Positions 7,419 through 14,386 of a DNA stretch of 23,722 nucleotides are shown here, piece by piece. Every line of letters begins with the position of its first letter. Within the stretch, counting starts at the first letter, position 1. A model generated the notes under the pieces. The model saw nothing but the letters and a program-made list of their open reading frames with translations. It was not told the origin of the DNA and did not search any database. The stretch lies in the IMG/VR virus record IMGVR_UViG_3300031672_000015, positions 1 through 23,722 of that record; one strand, given 5' to 3'. The DNA is from a virus. The position numbers and the translations under genes are program-made.

Positions 7419-7769
7419 TCATCCCATCATAGAAAATGCAGTACCATAAAAAGAAGATACATAAACATTACCTGCTGTTGGTGTCGCTACTCTCTTCACA
7501 TAAAATGTAGTCTGTGCAGCTATATTCCATCCTTCTTTAACAATATTGTTAGCTTGTAAATCTAATAATATAAAGCCACCTGCTGGCAACGTGAAATGAT
7601 CATTCACCCCGTCAAGAGAAAATACCACTTGCGCATTTGTTAAGTTCTGCACTAACATAATCCTCATTGGATATACTAAAGGATCCCCTATGGCCGTATA
7701 ACCCACCACAACAGATGCTGCCGCCAGCGATCGCAAAGGCTCAGCAAATACCCTCATGCCTGCTGTCAT
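7419..7769 (-). CDS. Small virion-associated protein (116 aa)
   Basis: A compact beta-rich protein (RVFAEPLRSLAAASVVVGYT, YPMRIMLVQNLTNAQVVFSL, LPAGGFILLDL, TTFYVKRVATPTAGNVYVSS). The pattern is familiar from small uncharacterised proteins encoded next to podovirus fibre genes. It overlaps the upstream 66-aa gene by four bases (ATGA) and ends 25 bases before the fibre gene. A structural role, perhaps in attaching or decorating the fibre, is inferred from context. Confidence 0.6.
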   Translation of the reverse strand: MTAGMRVFAEPLRSLAAASVVVGYTAIGDPLVYPMRIMLVQNLTNAQVVFSLDGVNDHFTLPAGGFILLDLQANNIVKEGWNIAAQTTFYVKRVATPTAGNVYVSSFYGTAFSMMG

Positions 7770-7966
7770 ACTTTTGCCTCTGTAGAATTATTAGGATTCT
7801 GACTCTTTGCCTGCTCTATACTAAGTTTCTGCATCTCACTCACATCCTCTAAGCATTTGAATAATGCATCATATGTTTCCCCATATGGCGCACCCGCAGG
7901 TATAAAGAATTGATATAATCTATCGTTCTTTGTTACTTCTATTGCTATAAATGATTTAATTGTCAT
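7766..7966 (-). CDS. Small conserved phage protein (66 aa)
   Basis: The product starts MTIKSFIAIEVTKNDRLYQF and has a core IPAGAPYGETYDALFKCLED, then a polar tail. The ATG at 7966 is preceded by AAAGGATAAAAC, a good ribosome-binding site, and the stop overlaps the next ATG. Proteins with the YGE-YDA pattern accompany podovirus fibre genes, but the function is unknown. Confidence 0.6.
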   Translation of the reverse strand: MTIKSFIAIEVTKNDRLYQFFIPAGAPYGETYDALFKCLEDVSEMQKLSIEQAKSQNPNNSTEAKV

Positions 7967-7987
7967 GTTTTATCCTTTAAGTTTAAT

Positions 7988-8710
7988 CTACGCAGCGCAA
8001 GATACATTAGTCCAAGTCGATGCTGCAGTTGCTATATACATTCTTGTGGTAGCACTAGCTGCTGTCGTATTTATATACACGTCACCCACTTGTGCTGCCA
8101 ATCCTGCCGAAGGAGCACCCGCTCCCGTTAATACACTAATTGGTCCAGCTAATTGTAATGCTGTTCCCAGAAGATTTCCTCCAGTAGATACTATGTTTCC
8201 AGTAGCTGTTATCTCTCCCGTAACATCTGTTTCTCCGGTTATGGTAATGGCAGTACCATTTCCTATGCTTATTGCTCCCGCACTACTGGTTCCTATATTT
8301 ATGGTAGTAGCCGTCAATTCTCCTAAGGCTAATATACCGGTACCATCTATCACTACATCACTACCTAATATCGTTGTAGGTCCATTACCCGCAAGAATAT
8401 TTCCTATATTTGTCGCTGCAGCGCCTGCAGTATTTATATTAGTTGTACCAGTAAGATTTATGGGCCCCGGAGTTACAGTCAATGAAGTAAATGTACCGCC
8501 TCCGCCACCAACGTTAATCCAAGTCGCACTGTTATTTACTATAGAGGTCAATACAAATGCATCATTCGCAGATGTATTTATCCATCCTCTGCCTATTTGT
8601 GTCTTGTCACTAGTGGTGGGATTCCTTAAAGATATAATGGGTGGTGGAAATGCCTCAGTTAATGCCTGATTAAATCCATACACCAAGTTCGATGGTATTT
8701 GTACACTCAT
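7988..8710 (-). CDS. Tail-fibre-like protein (240 aa), paralogue B
   Basis: This and the upstream gene (8731-9441) form a tandem pair. Both start with a VYGFNxALT...PPPI motif and IGRxWIN (residues ~10-45), then AFxLTSIV. Both end with a segment containing AxGLAxxxGDxYxN and RxYIATA. The middle (~85-185) is a low-complexity Gly/Thr/Ile beta region and differs between the two. AAAGGAAAAGG directly precedes the ATG. Conserved ends suggest a shared attachment site and cap with a variable shaft; a fibre or tail-spike accessory role is inferred. It ends in TAG, followed five codons later by an in-frame TAA. Confidence 0.65.
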   Translation of the reverse strand: MSVQIPSNLVYGFNQALTEAFPPPIISLRNPTTSDKTQIGRGWINTSANDAFVLTSIVNNSATWINVGGGGGTFTSLTVTPGPINLTGTTNINTAGAAATNIGNILAGNGPTTILGSDVVIDGTGILALGELTATTINIGTSSAGAISIGNGTAITITGETDVTGEITATGNIVSTGGNLLGTALQLAGPISVLTGAGAPSAGLAAQVGDVYINTTAASATTRMYIATAASTWTNVSCAA

Positions 8711-8730
8711 CCTTTTCCTTTCTTTTATTT

Positions 8731-9441
8731 TTATGAACTAGTCGTAAATGTGGCCCAAGGTCCCCCCGGAGCCGTAGCTATATAAAGCCTATTTGTGGTA
8801 GTAGATCCAGTTAGATTTACGTATATATCACCCGTGTTTATCGCTAACCCATTTGCAGGCGTCCCACTTCCAGAAATAATCTGTGAAGGACCGGGAAGAA
8901 TAAATGCAGTGCCATTATCTACTAACTGTACATTTCCATCATTTATAATTAAATTACCACCAGATATTTCTATATTTCCTGTACCGTTTATAATTAAATT
9001 ACCACCATATATTTCTGTATCTCCTGTACTGTTTCCTATAAATACAGCACCTGTACCAGTAGTATTAATATTGGTATTTGTAGATCCTATGCAATTTATA
9101 AATACAGATCCATTTATATCCACAAATGATGACGCATTACCTATGGTGGTAGTAGCTACTCCACTCGTATTTATCTCAGTTACCCCAGTAAGCGATATCG
9201 GACCAGGAAATACAGTCAGTGAAGTAAATGCAGCGTTCCCAGAAAATGGCTGCCAAAAAGCTTCACCACCCACTATAGATGTAAGTATAAATGCAGTATT
9301 TAAAGATTTGTTGATCCATAATCTGCCAATGTTGGCTAAATTCGCAGATCCAGGTGATACATTTAACACTATAGGCGGAGGTGAGTTGTCTGTAAGCGCA
9401 TTATTGAATCCATATACCTGATTAGGTATCGAGTTGTTCAT
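8731..9441 (-). CDS. Tail-fibre-like protein (236 aa), paralogue A
   Basis: First gene of the fibre block, with AAAGGG upstream of ATG 9441. Its N-terminal (~5-60) and C-terminal (~185-236) portions match the neighbouring 240-aa protein, while the shaft region differs. Within the shaft a 15-codon unit is duplicated (GGNLIIN occurs twice), corresponding to a 45-bp tandem repeat. The Gly/Thr/Asn-rich composition fits a fibrous trimer. A promoter candidate lies just upstream, so this gene may begin a separate late transcript. Confidence 0.65.
   Translation of the reverse strand: MNNSIPNQVYGFNNALTDNSPPPIVLNVSPGSANLANIGRLWINKSLNTAFILTSIVGGEAFWQPFSGNAAFTSLTVFPGPISLTGVTEINTSGVATTTIGNASSFVDINGSVFINCIGSTNTNINTTGTGAVFIGNSTGDTEIYGGNLIINGTGNIEISGGNLIINDGNVQLVDNGTAFILPGPSQIISGSGTPANGLAINTGDIYVNLTGSTTTNRLYIATAPGGPWATFTTSS
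8942..9031 (-). repeat. 45-bp in-frame tandem duplication in a fibre gene
   Basis: Two copies (8942-8986 and 8987-9031) share a run beginning TTTATAATTAAATTACCACC and differ at a few positions. The unit is 15 codons, so the duplication keeps the frame and lengthens the shaft by one module. Confidence 0.75.
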
Positions 9442-9464
9442 CCAAACCCTTTCTTTTTGCCATA

Positions 9465-9493
9465 ATTAAACTTCGTTTATTATTTTATTGCAA
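9465..9493 (-). promoter_or_regulatory. Candidate promoter for the fibre gene block
   Basis: On the minus strand TTGCAA (9493-9488) is followed by a 17-base spacer and TTTAAT (9470-9465). This is 4/6 and 5/6 of the sigma70 consensus, and lies about 25 bases upstream of the fibre gene start. Confidence 0.4.
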
Positions 9494-9516
9494 ATTCAGC
9501 ACATGTTTGTTATATT

Positions 9517-9522
9517 TATAAT
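9517..9522 (+). promoter_or_regulatory. Candidate -10 box for the plus-strand basic protein gene
   Basis: A perfect TATAAT lies 27 bases before the ATG at 9549. The -35 region is poor. It is divergent from the fibre promoter within a ~107-bp gap. Confidence 0.35.
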
Positions 9523-9548
9523 GTCACTCATATTTGGAAAGATAAAGA

Positions 9549-9776
9549 ATGTCCAATACAATTAAAAAAAAAAATTCACAGAAAAAAAGTAGATATAAAC
9601 CGCTCCTTCGAGATGCGAACGGCAAAAAGAGAGAATGCCGCTTTATTTGTAAATGGTCTCCCGAAGTGCATGCTCTAATTAAGATGCATGCTAGTATGGG
9701 ATATGAGACTATAAACCAATGGGTACTTAAAGCAATATTAGAAAAATTAGGTGAAGTAAATAAATTCGTTAGGTAA
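9549..9776 (+). CDS. Basic protein, possible ribbon-helix-helix regulator (75 aa)
   Basis: The N-terminal ~28 residues are strongly basic (KKKNSQKKSRYKP). After them comes ECRFICKWSPEVHALIKMHA and SMGYETINQWVLKAILEKLG. A short strand followed by two helices with N-x-W-V-x-x-A-I-L-E-K-L is the usual look of an Arc/MetJ-type ribbon-helix-helix unit. GGAAAG precedes the ATG. It sits alone with a 43-aa gene on the plus strand inside the minus-strand virion block, facing the fibre promoter, so it may regulate late genes. Other small DNA-binding proteins are possible. The overlapping minus-strand frame (9524-9814) looks like a shadow. Confidence 0.5.
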   Translation: MSNTIKKKNSQKKSRYKPLLRDANGKKRECRFICKWSPEVHALIKMHASMGYETINQWVLKAILEKLGEVNKFVR

Positions 9777-9778
9777 TT

Positions 9779-9910
9779 ATGTGGAAAGTAGGAGATATTC
9801 ATTGCGATACTCAAAACAAAAGAGCATATGTATTAGTAAATATCGATAATTCTATATGTACTTGGCAATTAATAGAAGGATTTTACGATATCATTTTTGA
9901 AACAAAATAA
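9779..9910 (+). CDS. 43-aa protein of unknown function
   Basis: The ATG lies two bases after the previous stop and the ORF codes MWKVGDIHCDTQNKRAYVLV, continuing to IIFETK. It has alternating hydrophobic residues suggesting a small beta fold. No nearby Shine-Dalgarno sequence is evident, so coupling to the upstream gene is likely. It ends immediately before a terminator hairpin. Too short for the family to be recognised. Confidence 0.45.
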   Translation: MWKVGDIHCDTQNKRAYVLVNIDNSICTWQLIEGFYDIIFETK

Positions 9911-9936
9911 AAAAGCCATCTGAGAGATAGATGGCT
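9904..9936 (-). terminator. Intrinsic terminator for the minus-strand ejection-protein transcript
   Basis: AGCCATCT (9914-9921) pairs with AGATGGCT (9929-9936). On the minus strand the stem is followed by TTTTTATTTT. The orientation of the T-run points to ending transcripts that come leftward from the 793-aa gene, implying that the fibre block needs its own promoter. The hairpin also closes the plus-strand pair of genes. Confidence 0.65.
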
Positions 9937-9959
9937 CTAAAGAAACATTAGGACAGTTT

Positions 9960-9998
9960 ATGAATATACAATTTTTCATTAATCAAATCAAATTGTAG
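9960..9998 (+). CDS. 12-codon mini-ORF before the small membrane protein
   Basis: AGGA lies seven bases before ATG 9960; the ORF codes MNIQFFINQIKL and ends five bases before the ATG of the 60-aa membrane protein. It repeats the arrangement seen at the early operon: a short ORF with a ribosome-binding site leading into a gene without one. It may only be a leader. Confidence 0.25.
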   Translation: MNIQFFINQIKL

Positions 9999-10003
9999 AT
10001 GCT

Positions 10004-10186
10004 ATGAATTTAATTAAAACCTTCATCAAAAGATATAATAAATCTACACCTTTCATAAAATTAAGAGTAATTGTTCGTTTAATATTAATTTTAACTCTTA
10101 TAATATTCTTCTTATTTCATCCAAAATATTTCTGGTTTTGGCTAGTGGTTGCTACAGGTGAAAATATTATGAATATAGAACCTTAA
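10004..10186 (+). CDS. Small membrane protein (60 aa)
   Basis: The basic N-terminus (MNLIKTFIKRYNKSTPFIKL) is followed by a hydrophobic span (~24-40) and a second aromatic-rich span (~43-52), so one or two membrane helices are expected. The size and charge could suit a holin or a toxin-like peptide, but there is no lysin next to it, so no function is assigned. Its stop overlaps the stop of the convergent 793-aa gene by three bases. Confidence 0.4.
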   Translation: MNLIKTFIKRYNKSTPFIKLRVIVRLILILTLIIFFLFHPKYFWFWLVVATGENIMNIEP

Positions 10187-12564
10187 TCATATCCTAATTC
10201 ACGAGCTTTCTTTTCAGCTTTTTGAATCAATTTATGTGCAAGGCCACCATGTTTCAGTACAGCTGCTCCTATTGCCTTGGCTACGTATTTTCTTACTTCC
10301 GGACTTTGTTTAAGTAAATCAACTAGATCAGATGCTTTACCAGCTGTATGAGCTATAGCAATTCCAGACAATCCGCGCATAATATGCTTTGCATCTAATC
10401 CTCTAGAAAAAGCCGCTTTAATAGTATGATTTGCAATCGTACCCGGTGCAATATATTTGTTGATATTTTTAGTTACCTCAGAAGAATTATGCGTAGCCCT
10501 AAATATTTCTTTAGCCTTCTTCAATTCAGATCCAAATTCAGGTGCTTCTTTGCTAAATTCATTTAGATTCCTACCGTTATAAACCTTTAATCTATTTAAC
10601 CATTTATCTGCTCCGGCAGGTATATTTTCTTTTATTAATCTCGCATTAATATCTTTATCAATTTCTAAAAGATTATTTACTGAAATTTTTCCGTTCGTAA
10701 GTTCTAAATCATTTAATATTTTAGTTAATACTGGTTTAATATAACCCTTAGCTTCCGTACCGGCACCAGTTTCAGTTCTTCTTAATAATTCTTCTGCACC
10801 TTTTTGTATTATGTCACCGGATACAGCTTTTCCAGCTCCTAGTTTATCTACATTCTTATATGCCTCCTTCATATTTTCAGTTACACCCTTTCTAGTACCC
10901 AATAATCCTGTGCCAAAAGCAAAAATTAATTTACCTAAATCTCCTGCCCCTTCATACAACCTATTTCCTATTGCCTGAATCGAATTAGCCGCTCCACTCA
11001 ATAATGTAGCCTTTGCTAATGCCTTAACTATATTGGCACCCTGTTTTCCTATAGCAGGAATCGATTTTATAAGTGTCGCAGGATTTGTTGCTGCACCCAA
11101 AAATGTTCCTATATCTCCAGTAATTCGTTGTAAAGTAGCTTCACCTGGTGTTCTCGGCTCAAATGTTTTGCCAGTCAATACTTTAGTCCCTTTATGTAAG
11201 GTTTCTGGTGAAGGAATTAAATTTTGTATTTGTTCATGTCCCGGTATGCCTTTACCAGTAGTAGCTTCTAATATAGAATGTGGAATCTGTAATGCAAGTG
11301 ATGCCAATGAAGGATAATTTCCTAACAATGATTCTAGAGTTCGAAGCCCAGCCCCACCACCTATTCTTGCTCCCTCCTGTAGTAGATTTGCCAGACCTCC
11401 TATATTTCCTTTCTCCTGTGGAGCTAGATGTGTTCCAAAAAGAGGAATCTGCTCTAACGGAGTCAATGGTCTAGATTGCGGCGCTTGCTGAGTAGGAGTC
11501 TGTAATTCTAAATTCTGCATTGCAGATGAAGTAGGTGCTAATGGATTTTGTGTGGGCTCAGAAGGATGCGTAGCTATTTCTCTTGCAGCATCTTTATTAG
11601 TTTCCTTCTCTACTTTTTTTTTAGCCCTAGAACTCAATGGTTTCCCAGAAACAAACAGTTTCTCCAGTTCTTCCATCTCTTTTTCTGTAGCATCATCAAG
11701 AAGAAATTGCAAATCAGCAGGAGTTTTATTTTCATTATTTTTAATAATTTCTCGAAATGCCTTATATCGCACATCTCCCATCTCATCTAAAATCTCTAAA
11801 TTATTTATTACTCTTTCTCTCCCTTCCTTAGTCTGTAATAATGATGGCAAAGATTTTAAAAATGTTGTCAAATCTAAATTTGTAACTCTAGATCCAAATG
11901 AATCTTTTAATACGCCACCTTTTATTAATTCAGATATTAATTTTTCAAATTCTATCGCATCCGCACTTAAAAATGGGGTGGCATTTATTCCAAGCACATT
12001 ACTGATCTGGGTTACTAATTTATCTCTATCTAATTTTCCAGTTCTATTTAATGCTTTAAACCTACCAATAATAGCCTTAGTTTTACCTCTAGCTTGATGA
12101 GAGTTGTATATAGTGTCTCTTAATGCTTTAGTATCAGCTTCTATATATCTTTGTGCTTTAGCTGCTTCAGATGATTTGTTTGCTTCTTGCTGATATTTGA
12201 ATTTTCTTTCTTGCAAATCAGCCTTATTCAATTTGCTTTTTAAATTGGGACCTACAGGCAATGAAGCTATATCCGAAGGTTCACCACTTTGTATTTGTTC
12301 TAATGCCTGATTAAATACTCCCTCTTCTCTTCCGCGCAATATATCTTTTAAAGCTTGTGGTTGTAATTTCTCGGGTAAATATGCTAATTCAGGAGGAGCT
12401 CCTAATGCTTCTAATGCCTTTTGGGTTTGAGATATTCCTTTTTGCCGTTCAATTTCTGCAAGTTTATTCTGCGCTAATCCTTGGATACCTGCACCTAAAC
12501 CTGTTCCTAATGCCGTACCCAATCTTTCAGCTAATCCTACTTTGGGTAATATTTGTATGGCCAT
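10183..12564 (-). CDS. Probable internal virion (DNA ejection) protein (793 aa)
   Basis: This large protein starts at ATG 12564 behind a strong AGGAGG site. Residues 1-320 are helical and charged, with a short glycine-rich amphipathic start (GTALGTGLGAGIQGLAQ). A Pro/Gln/Thr linker covers ~325-375. A Gly/Ala-rich hydrophobic region (~388-560) contains possible membrane-inserting segments. The C-terminal part is helical and basic (KLIQKAEKKARELGYD at the end). Size, composition and position after the tail hub match podovirus ejection proteins (T7 gp15/gp16 or P22 gp16/gp20 in role), which leave the capsid and form a conduit for DNA. No lytic transglycosylase motif was seen. It directly follows the 249-aa gene, whose stop abuts its start. 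Confidence 0.6.
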   Translation of the reverse strand: MAIQILPKVGLAERLGTALGTGLGAGIQGLAQNKLAEIERQKGISQTQKALEALGAPPELAYLPEKLQPQALKDILRGREEGVFNQALEQIQSGEPSDIASLPVGPNLKSKLNKADLQERKFKYQQEANKSSEAAKAQRYIEADTKALRDTIYNSHQARGKTKAIIGRFKALNRTGKLDRDKLVTQISNVLGINATPFLSADAIEFEKLISELIKGGVLKDSFGSRVTNLDLTTFLKSLPSLLQTKEGRERVINNLEILDEMGDVRYKAFREIIKNNENKTPADLQFLLDDATEKEMEELEKLFVSGKPLSSRAKKKVEKETNKDAAREIATHPSEPTQNPLAPTSSAMQNLELQTPTQQAPQSRPLTPLEQIPLFGTHLAPQEKGNIGGLANLLQEGARIGGGAGLRTLESLLGNYPSLASLALQIPHSILEATTGKGIPGHEQIQNLIPSPETLHKGTKVLTGKTFEPRTPGEATLQRITGDIGTFLGAATNPATLIKSIPAIGKQGANIVKALAKATLLSGAANSIQAIGNRLYEGAGDLGKLIFAFGTGLLGTRKGVTENMKEAYKNVDKLGAGKAVSGDIIQKGAEELLRRTETGAGTEAKGYIKPVLTKILNDLELTNGKISVNNLLEIDKDINARLIKENIPAGADKWLNRLKVYNGRNLNEFSKEAPEFGSELKKAKEIFRATHNSSEVTKNINKYIAPGTIANHTIKAAFSRGLDAKHIMRGLSGIAIAHTAGKASDLVDLLKQSPEVRKYVAKAIGAAVLKHGGLAHKLIQKAEKKARELGYD

Positions 12565-13314
12565 TTATCTTCCTCCTCTTAGCATATTAATTAACGTAGG
12601 TACCACAGATGCATTGCCCGCATATGAAGTCCCCCCTTCTCCTCCACCTTGGAATCCACTTTGTAGCAACTTAATTAGTAACGGTAATCCTGCAGAAATT
12701 CCCGCTCCCGCAGCTGCTCCAGCACCTCCTGTAGCGCCGCCTAGAAGTAAAGGCAATAAGTAAGGCAATGATTGACCCAGTGCTTGTAATAGTGGACCCC
12801 CCGCGGATTCTGCAAATCCCGGAGATCTTTGTTCATATGCACTCTCATACTGCGGTGTTAGACCTATTTGCAATAGATTCTGTAATGCATTTTGTTGCTG
12901 TAATCCATATTGGGATCTCAAAGCGGCTAATTGCCCTGTAAGATCCGCTCCAGCTGCTGCAATCGTAGGTGCATAGTTACTGGACCTAGGACCACTGCCC
13001 ATAGCAGTAAATCTTTCTGCCAAAGAAGGCACAATTTGTGTGTTAAAGTTTTTTATAGCTCGTTGTTCTATAGGACCAAAATCTAAATTTCCCGTATTCT
13101 GTAGTCCAGATAATCCCATTTGTAATGATTGGTTTATAGCATTCTGCTGATTGGGTCTAAATCTCTCGAATTGCTGTATTTGCGCAGGGGTTCCTCCCAA
13201 AAAACTACCTTGATCATTATTGTTTGATTGAGAGTTCATATTTCTATTGCCGCCCAATAGATTATATAAAGGTCTCGCAGCGGGTCCTGCGAACATGTCC
13301 AATATCGATGCCAT
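12565..13314 (-). CDS. Probable virion/ejection-associated protein (249 aa)
   Basis: A Gln/Asn-rich N-terminal half (QQFERFRPNQQNAINQSLQ, AERFTAMGSGPRSSNY, LRSQYGLQQQNALQNLLQ) precedes a C-terminal glycine-zipper-like hydrophobic segment (~178-215, LLPLLLGGATGGAGAAAGAG). This family pattern occurs in phage virion proteins adjacent to ejection proteins, probably as a small internal protein that inserts in membrane. A good ribosome-binding site (AAAGGAAG) precedes ATG 13314. Its stop is contiguous with the start of the 793-aa gene, so the two form one unit. Confidence 0.6.
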   Translation of the reverse strand: MASILDMFAGPAARPLYNLLGGNRNMNSQSNNNDQGSFLGGTPAQIQQFERFRPNQQNAINQSLQMGLSGLQNTGNLDFGPIEQRAIKNFNTQIVPSLAERFTAMGSGPRSSNYAPTIAAAGADLTGQLAALRSQYGLQQQNALQNLLQIGLTPQYESAYEQRSPGFAESAGGPLLQALGQSLPYLLPLLLGGATGGAGAAAGAGISAGLPLLIKLLQSGFQGGGEGGTSYAGNASVVPTLINMLRGGR

Positions 13315-13837
13315 GTCTTCCTTTCACTTTTTGTATTAGATTAAAAAAGATTTGAAATTACATCAATCTTTGCTAAGATATTAGCGCTTCATTATAATTA
13401 ATTTGATTATCTAAATCAGATTACTCCTTTTTAGGGGCTCCCTAGGGTGCCCTTTAATTTAAATCCCGAAAGAATAAAGTCTTCATGAGTAAATGTTATC
13501 ATGCATGAGTGGTGGTAACATTGCACACAGTATTAGCACTATACTGTGTGTCTTATTTTCATATTATGATATAATCGATAATAGAATGTTATCACTCATA
13601 AAAAAATGAAAATAAGAAAATGGAAATAAATATAAAAAATTTAAGACTTCACAAAAAAGATATCCATCCAGAAAATAATACAGCAGTATTCGCTATAAAT
13701 ATTATTTAAATGATTTTACATGGATAGAATTTATCAACGAAAAGTAGATATTACAAAAAAATTATAGTAGTTTGAAGCGGATACATAACCGCTCCTATTT
13801 ACTTAAGACCGTTGTACCCCAGCGGTCTTATTATTTA
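13315..13837. other. 520-bp gene-free region rich in inverted repeats
   Basis: No convincing gene is present; the longest short ORF noted is 29 codons on the plus strand (13620-13709) with no clear ribosome-binding site. The region holds a 10-bp perfect hairpin CACACAGTAT/ATACTGTGTG (13524-13533 and 13541-13550). GGTAACATT (13514-13522) can pair either with AATGTTATC upstream (13492-13500) or with the AATGTTATC of 13585-13593. CTTATTTTCAT (13552-13562) pairs with ATGAAAATAAG (13606-13616), and TATCCAT/ATGGATA sits at 13661 and 13720. A perfect minus-strand -10 box (TATAAT, 13396-13391) lies ~80 bases before the 249-aa gene, with a weak -35. A structured RNA, origin or operator cluster are all possible. 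Confidence 0.5.
13804..13830. terminator. Hairpin after the 182-aa virion gene
   Basis: TAAGACCG (13804-13811) pairs with CGGTCTTA (13823-13830), eight bases beyond the minus-strand stop codon. The T-rich side is on the plus strand, so termination of the minus-strand transcript is plausible but not ideal. Confidence 0.4.
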
Positions 13838-14386
13838 TCAGAAAGTTAAATATTCTAATATTACATAACATACATTAAATGCAGATTTATCACTCGCCAC
13901 TGTTATTACTACATCCGTAGCATTCACATCTAATTGTATATTATCAGCCCCCGAAGCACTCGCGTATGGGATAGGTATATATTTAAATCCTGTTGTATCT
14001 GATGCTGTGGCATATATCCTAGTAAATGTTACTCCAGAATTAATCGTAAGCCCATGTGGCACACTCTTCGTCGGATTTCCTGTAAAATCAGGTAATGCAC
14101 CAAAATTAATCACAAATCGCCATACCTGTCGGAATTCTGCATTTGCAGAAGTAGAAGAATTTAATGTAGGATCCGGAAAATATAGTTGTCCATTAACAAA
14201 TTCCTGATTCAAATAATATCCAGTATCCTTAAGATTCAATACATTCGCTATATTATTTACGTTCTGATAAAGACGAACAAGGAGTTCCTTAAAAGCAGGA
14301 GTATTAACATCTGTATCGTAAAGTGCTTGCACATCCCAAATGTTCGTTGTTGGGACAAATGCACCACTATATATCGGATTAGCCAT
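13838..14386 (-). CDS. Phage structural protein of unknown role (182 aa)
   Basis: The protein begins MANPIYSGAFVPTTNIWDV and continues LLVRLYQNVNNIANVLNLKD, then NGQLYFPDP. From ~85 onward it is beta-rich (VWRFVINFGALPDF, VPHGLTINSGVTFTRIYAT). This layout is familiar from uncharacterised virion proteins of podovirus-like genomes located beside the large tail hub gene. The ATG overlaps the stop of the 744-aa gene by one base (TAATG), so translation is coupled. A tail-tip or adaptor role is an inference. Confidence 0.6.
   Translation of the reverse strand: MANPIYSGAFVPTTNIWDVQALYDTDVNTPAFKELLVRLYQNVNNIANVLNLKDTGYYLNQEFVNGQLYFPDPTLNSSTSANAEFRQVWRFVINFGALPDFTGNPTKSVPHGLTINSGVTFTRIYATASDTTGFKYIPIPYASASGADNIQLDVNATDVVITVASDKSAFNVCYVILEYLTF

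Noticed and set aside
5649-9421. Long plus-strand frames opposite the fibre genes
   Set aside because: They are Pro/Val/Ile-rich shadows of Gly/Thr/Asn-rich minus-strand proteins, with no suitable ribosome-binding sites.
7988-9441. Diversity-generating retroelement acting on the fibre paralogues
   Set aside because: No reverse transcriptase or template repeat is visible, and differences are not limited to adenine-derived positions.
9524-9814. 96-codon minus-strand frame
   Set aside because: It overlaps the plus-strand basic protein and 43-aa gene, which have better start signals. It looks like a shadow.
11552-12097. 181-codon plus-strand frame opposite the 793-aa gene
   Set aside because: Ser/Leu/Phe-rich antisense shadow with no ribosome-binding site; the minus-strand gene has a strong start signal and gene context.
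13315-13837. tRNA gene in the gene-free region
   Set aside because: The hairpins do not form a cloverleaf, and no T-loop consensus or acceptor stem could be found.
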